From assembly GCF_014845095.1 (NCBI RefSeq), contig NZ_NKUG01000077.1:23964-87963 (forward strand): a stretch of DNA of 64,000 nucleotides, given 5' to 3'. The position numbers were made by a program, and so were the translations under genes. Position 1 is the stretch's first letter. The number at the start of each line of letters is the position of its first letter. The notes beneath the pieces were generated by a model. That model was not told the origin of the DNA. It saw only the letters and a program-made list of their open reading frames with translations, and ran no database searches. Shown one piece after another: positions 40,753 to 49,452 of this stretch. This DNA is from Methylobacterium bullatum (lineage in GTDB: Bacteria > Pseudomonadota > Alphaproteobacteria > Rhizobiales > Beijerinckiaceae).

Positions 40753-40941
40753 ATGACCAAAATGCAGCCGGATGACGGGCAGGACGGTCGAGCACACCGG
40801 GCAAGACCGGTGGCGCTCTCCGCGAGCGTACGACGCCATCTCGGGCTGAACCTGCGCACCCATTATGCGGCTTCACTGGTCGAACCAGTGGGCGAGCGGA
40901 TCGAGACGCTGCTGACGAAGCTCGGCCGCACGAAGGGCTGA
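40753..40941 (+). CDS. NepR-like anti-sigma factor
   Basis: 62-residue protein whose core (residues 21-58: LGLNLRTHYAASL then VEPVGERIETLLTKL) keeps the spacing of the NepR signature: LR, Tyr, EPV, Arg, LL, L. NepR proteins bind and inhibit the general-stress sigma factor EcfG and are released by the response regulator PhyR. Neither partner lies in the window, so this may be an accessory paralogue. The ATG follows GGAG by about 10 bases. No signal or membrane segment. Function is inferred from the signature alone. Confidence 0.68.
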   Translation: MTKMQPDDGQDGRAHRARPVALSASVRRHLGLNLRTHYAASLVEPVGERIETLLTKLGRTKG

Positions 40942-41058
40942 CTCGTCACGCCGGATGAGCGGGACGACACACGCCGTTCAGAATTGCGGTGCTATGGGTT
41001 CCGCCAACGCGCCGGACCTGCCCGGCCCGTCCGCAGCCAACCCGCGAAACCCGATCCC

Positions 41059-41139
41059 ATGACCGTCCTCGTTCTCGTCGTCGCCGGAAACATCCTGCTC
41101 GCGACCCTGTTCTCCCTGGTCGCCCTCGCCTCCGACTGA
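41059..41139 (+). CDS. Possible 26-residue single-helix membrane peptide
   Basis: ATG to TGA frame encoding MTVLVLVVAGNILLATLFSL plus VALASD: one hydrophobic helix with almost no charge. The composition is typical of small membrane peptides, but there is no clear ribosome-binding site and a chance frame is possible. Confidence 0.25.
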   Translation: MTVLVLVVAGNILLATLFSLVALASD

Positions 41140-41543
41140 ACGGCCCCCGCGAGACGCTTCGGCGTTCCAGCCTGCCTCCACATCACGGCCCTCGACACAG
41201 CGAGAGCCACCCAGCCCGGACGACCGGTCGCGGCATGCCGCAACCGGCGCTTCGTCGTGCCTCCATGGATCGGTCCGACGCCGTCCGGCCCCGCTCTCCG
41301 TTTCGCCGATTCGCCGGCCTAGCGGCCCTCGCGATCGGCCGGAGTCCGCCATGCGGATCGGCGCGTGATCCGGGGCGGAACGTCCTTTCTAAAGAACCAG
41401 CCTCCCTGAGCATGTTGTTCCAAATCGCCGGCAACGGAGAGATTTTCGTTCTCCATGCCGCCTGGAGTTCTTCAGGGACTCGTTTTTTAAAGGAGAATTA
41501 CCTATCTAAGCTCAGTAACGCCAATCCGGCCAAGCTTGACATT

Positions 41544-41559
41544 GTTCTTTAAAAAGAAC
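41544..41559. promoter_or_regulatory. Palindrome at the sulfate operon promoter
   Basis: GTTCTTT-AA-AAAGAAC, a dyad with 7-bp arms directly after TTGACA (41536-41541) and about 70 bases before sbp. The position over the promoter suggests an operator for a sulfur-responsive repressor or activator. No regulator gene is adjacent and I cannot name the protein. Confidence 0.5.
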
Positions 41560-41628
41560 GAAACGTAGCATCACCGGGGCATCGGGACGGCAACGTTCCC
41601 GCGCCGCGACGTAGCCGGAGACAACCCT

Positions 41629-42711
41629 GTGAGCTCGACCATGTCCTCGACGCCCAACGCCCGCCGTCTCTCCCGGAGAAGGCGTATCCTCGCCCTGTGC
41701 GCCGGTTCGGTCGGCCTGGTCTCGGCGGGGCTCGGCTCCGCGCTGCTAACATCCGGCACCGCCCAGGCGCAGACCGAACTCCTCAACGTCTCCTACGATC
41801 CGACGCGGGAACTCTATAAGGAGATCAACGCGGCCTTCATCGAGGAGTGGAAGGCCAAGACCGGCGAGACGGTCACCATCCGGGCCGCGCATGGCGGCTC
41901 GGGCTCGCAGGCCCGCACCGTCATCGACGGCATCCCCGCCGATGTGGTGACCCTGGGCATCCCCTCCGACATCGACGCGATCAGCCGCATCTCGAAGAAG
42001 ATTCCCGCCGATTGGCGCACCAAGCTGCCCAACGAAGGCCTGCCCTATACCTCCACCGTGGTGTTCCTGGTGCGCAAGGGCAACCCGAAGGGCGTGAAGG
42101 ACTGGGGCGACCTGGTGAAGCCGGACGTGAAGGTGATCACCCCGAACCCGAAGACCTCCGCCGGCGGGCGCTGGAACTTCCTCGCGGCCTGGGGCTACGC
42201 CTACGAGAAGGAAGGCAAGAACGCGGACAAGGCCAACGCCTTCGTCGGCCAGCTCTACAAGCAGGTGCCGGTGCTCGATACGGGGGCCCGCGGCTCCACC
42301 GTGACCTTCGCCCAGCGCGGTCTCGGCGACGTGCTGCCGACCTGGGAGAACGAGGCCTATCTCGTGTTCGACGAGTTCGGCCGCGACAAGTTCGACGTCG
42401 TGGTGCCGCCGACCTCGATCTACGCCGAGCCGCCGGTGGCCCTGGTCGACGCCAATGTGGACAAGAAGGGCACCCGCAGGCAGGCCGAGGCCTACCTGCA
42501 GTTCCTCTACACGGACAAGGCACAGGCGATCTTCGCCAAGCACCATTACCGTCCGATCAAGCGCGAGGCCGCCAAGCCCGAGCATCTCGCGCAGCTGCCC
42601 GAGCTCAAGCTCTTCAAGATCGAGGATCTCCAGGGCAACTGGGACGATATCCAGAAGAAGAACTTCGACAATGGCGGCCTGTTCGACCAGCTGAGCAAGC
42701 CGCCGCAGTAA
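41629..42711 (+). CDS. sbp: Sulfate/thiosulfate-binding periplasmic protein
   Basis: Periplasmic receptor of the sulfate ABC importer, 360 residues. A basic, long signal peptide (about 1-48, ending TSGTAQAQ) precedes the mature start LLNVSYDPTRELYKEINAAF, diagnostic of Sbp/CysP. Ligand-loop motifs are HGGSGSQARTVIDGIPADVV and NPKTSAGGRWNFLAAW. The start is a GTG with GGAG 8 bases upstream; an ATG four codons later is less well placed. First gene of the operon. Confidence 0.95.
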   Translation: MSSTMSSTPNARRLSRRRRILALCAGSVGLVSAGLGSALLTSGTAQAQTELLNVSYDPTRELYKEINAAFIEEWKAKTGETVTIRAAHGGSGSQARTVIDGIPADVVTLGIPSDIDAISRISKKIPADWRTKLPNEGLPYTSTVVFLVRKGNPKGVKDWGDLVKPDVKVITPNPKTSAGGRWNFLAAWGYAYEKEGKNADKANAFVGQLYKQVPVLDTGARGSTVTFAQRGLGDVLPTWENEAYLVFDEFGRDKFDVVVPPTSIYAEPPVALVDANVDKKGTRRQAEAYLQFLYTDKAQAIFAKHHYRPIKREAAKPEHLAQLPELKLFKIEDLQGNWDDIQKKNFDNGGLFDQLSKPPQ

Positions 42712-42772
42712 CGCGGACCTCCCCCGTCGCGGCTACGGGATTCCTACATCTGCTGCTGCAGGCAGAGCGCGT

Positions 42773-42886
42773 CCCTCTCCCCCTTGTGGGAGAGGTCAGG
42801 AGTGGGGGTGGCGCCGCTTGCCTCCGCAGCTTGAGGGTCGCCCGACCACCCCCACCTCCAACTCCTCCCCACAAGGGGGAGGAGGG
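42773..42886. repeat. Long imperfect inverted repeat between sbp and cysT
   Basis: 114-bp element. The left arm includes CTCCCCCTTGTGGGAGAGG and GAGTGGGGGTGG. The right arm includes CCACCCCCACCTCC and CTCCTCCCCACAAGGGGGAG. The arms pair over most of their length to give a large hairpin in the operon transcript. It probably belongs to another dispersed palindromic family. Confidence 0.82.
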
Positions 42887-43032
42887 CTCGTCAGCGCAGA
42901 CCGCGAAATGTGTGACCCTTAGCCGTCACGGCGAGGGTGCCCGCGGAGCGGAGGGCGACCTTCCGCCGGACACCGCACCCGCTTCCCGACCCGCCGATGC
43001 GTGAGCGAGGCGACCCACTTCAGGACCACTCC

Positions 43033-43890
43033 ATGGCAGAGCCCCCTCTGCGTCCGAGACGACGCTTCCGTCAGCCCAGCGTGATTCCGGGCTTCGGCAT
43101 CACCTTCGGCTACACCCTGACCTGCCTCGGCATCATCGTGCTGCTGCCGCTCGCCGCCCTCGTCGCCCGCGCCTCCGGCCTCGGCCTGTGGGGGATCTGG
43201 GCGGTGGCCACCGATCCGCGCGTCGCCAGCGCCCTGCGCGTGAGTTTCGGCGTGTCGCTCCTCGCCGCGCTCACCGCCTCGGTCTTCGGCTTCCTCATCG
43301 CCTGGGTGCTGACCCGCTACCGGTTCCCCGGCCGCAAGATCGTGGACGCGGTGGTGGACCTGCCCTTCGCCCTGCCCACCGCCGTCGCCGGCATCGCCCT
43401 GGCCTCCCTCTATGCGCCCAACGGTCTCGTCGGCGAGCAGCTCGCCAAGCTCGGGATCGAGGCCGCCTACACGCCGGTGGGCATCTACATCGCCATGGTC
43501 TTCATCGGCCTGCCCTTCGCCGTGCGGACGGTGCAGCCCCTCATCGAGGAAATCGACAAGGAGATCGAGGAGGCCTCGGCCACCCTCGGCGCCGATCGCT
43601 GGCACACCCTCATCAAGGTGGTGGTGCCGCCGCTGATCCCGGCGGTGCTCACGGGCTTCGCCCTCGCCTTCGCCCGCGGCGTCGGGGAATACGGCTCGAT
43701 CATCTTCATCGCCGGCAACCTGCCCTACGTCTCCGAGATCGCGCCGCTCCTCATCGTCATCAAGCTCTCCGAGTTCGATTACGGGGGCGCCTGCGCCATC
43801 GCGACGATCATGCTCGGCATCTCGTTCGTGACGCTGCTGGCCATCAACCTGATCCAGGCCTGGAGCCGCAGGAGATTCGGATATGTCTAG
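43033..43890 (+). CDS. cysT: Sulfate ABC transporter permease CysT
   Basis: Inner-membrane channel subunit, 285 residues, six predicted helices. [20 protein letters not shown] and the EAA loop ([20 protein letters not shown]) are typical of CysT/CysU. The start is the ATG at 43033 with AGGA upstream; earlier in-frame sequence is repeat-derived. The 3' end overlaps cysW by 8 bases. Confidence 0.94.
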   Translation: MAEPPLRPRRRFRQPSVIPGFGITFGYTLTCLGIIVLLPLAALVARASGLGLWGIWAVATDPRVASALRVSFGVSLLAALTASVFGFLIAWVLTRYRFPGRKIVDAVVDLPFALPTAVAGIALASLYAPNGLVGEQLAKLGIEAAYTPVGIYIAMVFIGLPFAVRTVQPLIEEIDKEIEEASATLGADRWHTLIKVVVPPLIPAVLTGFALAFARGVGEYGSIIFIAGNLPYVSEIAPLLIVIKLSEFDYGGACAIATIMLGISFVTLLAINLIQAWSRRRFGYV

Positions 43891-44764
43891 CGCCCTCGCC
43901 ACCACTCGGCCCCCCGCCCGCGCCGGGAGCGTGGTCACCGAAGGCCTCGCCGTCCGCGCGCTGCTGATCGGGATCGCGGTGGTCTTCCTCGCCCTGTTCC
44001 TGGTGCTGCCCCTGGTGACGGTGTTCATCCAGGCCTTCGCCAAGGGCTGGTCGGCCTATCTCGCCGCCTTCTCCGAGACGGATGCCCGCTCGGCGATCCG
44101 CCTCACCCTGCTGACCGCGGCCATCGCCGTGCCGTTCAACCTCGTCTTCGGCGTCATGGCCTCCTGGGCCATCGCCAAGTTCGAATTCCGCGGCAAGAAC
44201 CTGCTCGTGACCCTCATCGACCTGCCGTTCTCGGTCTCGCCGGTGGTCTCGGGCCTGATCTACGTGCTCGTCTTCGGCGCTCAAGGGTTCCTCGGCCCGT
44301 GGCTGCTCGCGCACGACATCCAGATCATCTTCGCCGTTCCCGGCATCGTGCTCGCCACGATCTTCGTCACCTTCCCCTTCGTCGCCCGCCAGCTGATCCC
44401 GCTGATGCAGGAGCAGGGGACGGCGGAGGAGGAAGCCGCGCTGACCCTCGGCGCCTCCGGCTGGCACGCCTTCCGGACGGTGACGCTGCCCAACATCCGC
44501 TGGGGGCTGCTCTACAGCGTGCTCCTCTGCAACGCCCGGGCGATGGGTGAATTCGGCGCGGTGTCGGTGGTCTCGGGCCATATCCGCGGATTGACAAACA
44601 CGCTGCCGCTCCACGTGGAGATCCTCTACAATGAGTACAACTTCGTTGCCTCTTTCGCCGTCGCTTCCCTCCTTGCCGGCCTCGCTCTTGTCACCCTCCT
44701 CGTCAAATCCCTTCTCGAATGGCGCTTCAGCGCCGAGATCGCAGCCGGCGCACGGGGCCACTGA
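43883..44764 (+). CDS. cysW: Sulfate ABC transporter permease CysW
   Basis: Second channel subunit, 293 residues, six helices. It has the family blocks [20 protein letters not shown] and the EAA loop [20 protein letters not shown], and ends with [16 protein letters not shown] and the last helix. The ATG lies within the cysT end and has AGGAGA upstream. Translationally coupled to cysT. Confidence 0.94.
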   Translation: MSSALATTRPPARAGSVVTEGLAVRALLIGIAVVFLALFLVLPLVTVFIQAFAKGWSAYLAAFSETDARSAIRLTLLTAAIAVPFNLVFGVMASWAIAKFEFRGKNLLVTLIDLPFSVSPVVSGLIYVLVFGAQGFLGPWLLAHDIQIIFAVPGIVLATIFVTFPFVARQLIPLMQEQGTAEEEAALTLGASGWHAFRTVTLPNIRWGLLYSVLLCNARAMGEFGAVSVVSGHIRGLTNTLPLHVEILYNEYNFVASFAVASLLAGLALVTLLVKSLLEWRFSAEIAAGARGH

Positions 44765-44768
44765 CCCG

Positions 44769-45815
<1,047 letters not shown>

Positions 45816-45908
45816 CGGGGCGGCGCCAGCGCCGCGGAGGAAACGGTTGCGCTTCCTCCGCGGATCGGCTGTGACTCCCGCCGTCGAAATCGAGAGGGAG
45901 CATCCGGC

Positions 45909-46466
45909 ATGTCGGGTCATGGAGCCATCGAAGGCTCGAACAAGAAGGTCGCGCTGCTGATCTCCGTGCTGGCGCTGTTCCTGGCGCTGGCCGAGACCCT
46001 GGCCAAGGGTGCGCAGACGGAAGCGCTCAGCGCCAACGTCGAATCCTCCAACCAATGGGCCTACTATCAGGCCCGCACCATCCGCGGCACCATCCTCAAG
46101 ACCGCCGACGAGACCCTCGCCCTGATCCCGCCGGAGACGGCCAACGCACCGGCCATCGCGGCCAAGCGCGCGGAATGGGCCAAGACCATGGCCCGCTGGG
46201 AATCCGACCCCGCCACCGGCGACGGGCGCAAGGAGCTGCAGGAGAAGGCGCGGGCCTCGCAGGAGCACCGCGACCTCGCGCTCCATCGCTACCATCATTA
46301 CGAGTTCGGCTCGGCCGCCTTCCAGATCGGCATCGTGCTCGCCTCGGCCCAGGTCATCACCGGCATCGCCGCGCTGACGCTGGCGGGCGGGTTCCTGGGC
46401 CTCGCCGGCCTCGTGATGCTGGGCTTCGGCCTCTACGCGCCGCACGTTCTGCCGTTCTTCCACTGA
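45909..46466 (+). CDS. DUF4337-family membrane protein
   Basis: 185-residue protein matching the DUF4337 pattern: an N-terminal transmembrane helix (KKVALLISVLALFLALAETL), a soluble helical segment with NVESSNQWAYYQARTIR, and two helices near the C-terminus (IGIVLASAQVITGIAALTLA and the following stretch). Function unknown. The ATG is preceded by GGGAG. It follows cysA by 93 bases and may be co-transcribed. Confidence 0.78.
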   Translation: MSGHGAIEGSNKKVALLISVLALFLALAETLAKGAQTEALSANVESSNQWAYYQARTIRGTILKTADETLALIPPETANAPAIAAKRAEWAKTMARWESDPATGDGRKELQEKARASQEHRDLALHRYHHYEFGSAAFQIGIVLASAQVITGIAALTLAGGFLGLAGLVMLGFGLYAPHVLPFFH

Positions 46467-46536
46467 CGCACGAATCCCGGCACCGAGCCTGGACTCTCGC
46501 CTCCTTCGCGACAGTTGAAGGAAAGGGAGGCGAGAC

Positions 46537-47043
46537 ATGGCGCAAGACAGCGAGCAGGAAGGCCGGCTGACCCGGGTCTCGGCCTTCGTCTTCCTTCACA
46601 CCGAACATGCGGTCTATGCCGCCCTCGGCCTGCTCCTCGCCGGGACGGCGATCCTCGCGCTCATCGACGCGACGGGCCTGCTCTTCGGGGCGATCCGTCA
46701 TCTCGGGGGCTCGGGCGAACTCCTCAAGATCGTCGACAGCCTGCTGTTCCTGCTGATGCTGGTGGAGATCCTGCACACGGTGCGGGTCTCGATGCGCTCG
46801 GGGCGGCTCACCTGCGAGCCCTTCCTCATCGTCGGACTGATCGCCTCGATCCGGCGCGTCCTCGTCATCACCCTGCAATCCTCCGAGGTGATGCACGCGC
46901 CGATGACGGCCGAGCGCGAGGCGCTGTTCCGCGCCTCCATGATCGAACTCGGGGTGCTGTCCGGGCTCATCCTCACCATGGTGATCTCGATCTTCCTGCT
47001 GCATCGCGCCCGCGACGACAACGAGGTGGCCGGCAAGGAATGA
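46537..47043 (+). CDS. PsiE-family (phosphate-starvation-inducible-like) membrane protein
   Basis: 168-residue protein with four hydrophobic helices. The middle block (DSLLFLLMLVEILHTVRVSM, then TCEPFLIVGLIASIRRVLVI) is the PsiE signature. Function is unknown even in E. coli, where the gene is phosphate-regulated; no Pho box was recognised here. It stands 70 bases after the DUF4337 gene in the same direction. Confidence 0.8.
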   Translation: MAQDSEQEGRLTRVSAFVFLHTEHAVYAALGLLLAGTAILALIDATGLLFGAIRHLGGSGELLKIVDSLLFLLMLVEILHTVRVSMRSGRLTCEPFLIVGLIASIRRVLVITLQSSEVMHAPMTAEREALFRASMIELGVLSGLILTMVISIFLLHRARDDNEVAGKE

Positions 47044-47162
47044 TCCCGCCGTCTTGGAACTGGCTTCGCACTTGCGAAGACGAGGCCCGATCTTCAGATC
47101 AGGCCGATGAGACGAGCGGTCGCGACGCCGCGCGATGCTGCGGATGAGACGGACCGGGACCG

Positions 47163-48509
47163 ATGATCAGCGCCTTCGACCTGTTCAAGATCGGGATCGG
47201 CCCGTCGAGCTCGCACACGGTGGGGCCGATGGTGGCGGCCCTCGATTTCCGCGAGCGGACGCGGCGCCGTCCCGGCCTCGCCCGCATCCGCGCCGAGATC
47301 TTCGGCTCCCTCGCCTGGACCGGGCGCGGGCACGGGACCGACATCGCCATCCTCCTCGGCCTCCTCGGCCATAGCCCCTCCGCCATCGACCCCGACCGGG
47401 TGCACGAATACGTGGCCGAGGCGAAGCGGACGGGCCGGCTCGGCCTCGGCGGGCCGGCTTTCGCCCTCGAGACCGATCTCGTCTTCAACTTCACCGAGGT
47501 GCTGCCGGTGCACACCAACGGCATGCGCTTCCGCGCCCTCGACAGTCAGGGCACGGTCCTCGACACGGTCACCTGCTATTCCATCGGCGGCGGCTTCGTC
47601 GTCGGCGAGGAGGAGGTCCGCGCGGGCGAGGCGGTGGAGTTTCCGCTGCCCTATGCCAGCGCCGCCGATCTTCTGGCCACGTGCCTGCGCACCGGCTTCT
47701 CCATCGCCCAGGTCCAGCGCGCCAACGAGGGCGCGAGCCGCAGCCGCGAGGCCATCGACGAGGGCCTGGACGCCATCCGCGACGCGATGTTCGCCTGTAT
47801 CGACCGGGGCCTGCGCCAGACCGGCGAACTGCCCGGCGGCCTCAAGGTGCGGCGGCGGGCCAAGAAGCTGTTCGAGGACCTGGAGGCCAACCGCCACCTC
47901 AACGCCCGGCCGGCCCACGAGATCATGGACTGGATCAGCCTGTTCGCCCTCGCGGTGAACGAGGAGAACGCCGCCGGCGGCCGGGTGGTGACCGCCCCCA
48001 CCAACGGCGCCGCCGGGATCGTCCCGGCCGTCCTGCGCTACGCCCGCGACTTCTGCCCCGGCTGGTCGGACGAGCGCGGCCGCGAATTCCTGCTGGTGGC
48101 GGCCGCCATCGGCGGTCTCATCAAGAGCCGCGCCTCGATTTCCGGCGCCGAGGTCGGCTGCCAGGGGGAGGTCGGCTCGGCGGCGGCCATGGCGGCGGCG
48201 GGGCTGGCCGCGCTGCTCGGCGGCTCGACCCTGCAGATCGAGAACGCCGCCGAGATCGCCATGGAGCACCATCTGGGCATGACCTGCGACCCGATCGGCG
48301 GCCTCGTCCAGATCCCCTGTATCGAGCGCAACGCCTTCGGCGCCAACAAGGCGGTGGTGGCCGCCTCCCTGGCTTTGCGCGGCGACGGCATCCACCGGGT
48401 CAGCCTCGACGAGGTCATCGAGACCATGCGCCAGACCGGCCACGACATGCAGGCGAAATACAAGGAGACCTCGCTCGGCGGCCTCGCGGTGAACGTGGCG
48501 GCGTGTTGA
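47163..48509 (+). CDS. sdaA: L-serine ammonia-lyase (iron-sulfur type)
   Basis: Deaminates L-serine to pyruvate and ammonia. The single-chain 448-residue enzyme has the beta domain ([20 protein letters not shown]) and the alpha domain with [19 protein letters not shown]. The [4Fe-4S] cysteines are in [20 protein letters not shown] and IPCIERN. In a serine-cycle methylotroph it could drain serine to pyruvate, so control of its activity would matter (inference). Confidence 0.95.
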   Translation: MISAFDLFKIGIGPSSSHTVGPMVAALDFRERTRRRPGLARIRAEIFGSLAWTGRGHGTDIAILLGLLGHSPSAIDPDRVHEYVAEAKRTGRLGLGGPAFALETDLVFNFTEVLPVHTNGMRFRALDSQGTVLDTVTCYSIGGGFVVGEEEVRAGEAVEFPLPYASAADLLATCLRTGFSIAQVQRANEGASRSREAIDEGLDAIRDAMFACIDRGLRQTGELPGGLKVRRRAKKLFEDLEANRHLNARPAHEIMDWISLFALAVNEENAAGGRVVTAPTNGAAGIVPAVLRYARDFCPGWSDERGREFLLVAAAIGGLIKSRASISGAEVGCQGEVGSAAAMAAAGLAALLGGSTLQIENAAEIAMEHHLGMTCDPIGGLVQIPCIERNAFGANKAVVAASLALRGDGIHRVSLDEVIETMRQTGHDMQAKYKETSLGGLAVNVAAC

Positions 48510-48617
48510 GCCGCCGATCCCGTCTCGGCCGTCACGGCCGGTTCTGCAGATTATCCAGACGGTGACGAGCAAAACCCATGGCCGTCCGTGCACTCTGCGA
48601 ACCCTCGGGTGCCGGGG

Positions 48618-49070
48618 CTAGCTGGCGAGACGCTGCGCCTGACGCTTGGCCGCATCGAAGGCCTGAAGATCGAGGGCGAGATTGATGACGTGGGCGCTCT
48701 TCAGGCGTGTCGGCTCGATCGCGCTTCCGATACCGTGCTGCAGGTAGACTTCTTCCACCTCCGGCGTTCGCATCGCGCCGCCCATGGTCCAGTTGGGGAA
48801 TGAGCGGCTCTGAACATTGCGCGCATCCATGATGGTTGCGGTGGCGTGGCGCGGGTCGCGTGCAATTCGAGTATAGGTGGCACTCACCTGGGCTTGCTCA
48901 CCCGCCAGAATCTGAATGAACCACGTCTTGTCGAAAATGAGGAAGCCGGTGATCCCGTCTCTGCTATTATTGCGCTGAGAAGCGGAAACGATGTCCCGCA
49001 GATTCGTAAGCATTGCGCGGTCGTTACCCTGCACGACGTTACGGCTATAATAGACGAGTTGGTGAATCAT
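48618..49070 (-). CDS. BLUF-domain blue-light receptor
   Basis: Short FAD-binding photoreceptor, 150 residues. The BLUF photocycle residues are present: Tyr7 (LVYYSR), Asn35 (QRNNSRDGITGFL) and Gln53 (WFIQILAGE). The semi-conserved Trp/Met pair is in FPNWTMGG. About 50 residues follow as a C-terminal cap; there is no output domain, so it must signal by protein-protein contact. Coding and upstream sequence is less GC-rich than its neighbours. The ATG has GGAAGTG upstream. Convergent with sdaA. Confidence 0.9.
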   Translation of the reverse strand: MIHQLVYYSRNVVQGNDRAMLTNLRDIVSASQRNNSRDGITGFLIFDKTWFIQILAGEQAQVSATYTRIARDPRHATATIMDARNVQSRSFPNWTMGGAMRTPEVEEVYLQHGIGSAIEPTRLKSAHVINLALDLQAFDAAKRQAQRLAS

Positions 49071-49452
49071 CGTAGATTTTCACTTCCGTTAAAAAGCGAA
49101 GCGTAAGAAAATGATCGTCTCTGACGCTCATGCAGCCCACCAACGCCGCACGAACGATATCGGCCTTGACCCGATTGTCTTGTTTGATCGCGAAGTTAAT
49201 CAAATCCGAATACGCAACGATAAGCAGCTCTTGGAATCCTCTTCACCGCTCGGGCCAGCGACAGGCGGAGGTCTTTACGCGACGTGCCGGATGCCGGGAA
49301 ACGGTCCCAGCCGAGATTTCGGTATGAACGGCGAGAAGATCGCTCACCGTCCAGCCGAGAGCCCGATCACGGGATTCAGAGCCTATGCCTGGGTCCGGAT
49401 CGCGCCCGAGGTACCCGAAATCGTCTCCTGGGAGAGGAGACGCACGCCGCCG
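49071..49452. other. Intergenic region upstream of the BLUF gene
   Basis: About 380 bases between the tex 3' end and the BLUF gene start. The left half is clearly AT-richer than the window. It should carry the BLUF promoter. No gene, terminator or palindrome recognised. Confidence 0.4.

Larger units (their letters stand above)
40942..41628. other. Long intergenic region upstream of the sulfate operon
   Basis: Nearly 690 bases. It holds only a possible 26-residue membrane peptide (41059-41139) and, at its right end, an AT-rich promoter zone with a TTGACA (41536-41541) overlapping the palindrome at 41544-41559. A related TTCT-AA-AGAA dyad is at 41387-41396. Confidence 0.45.
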
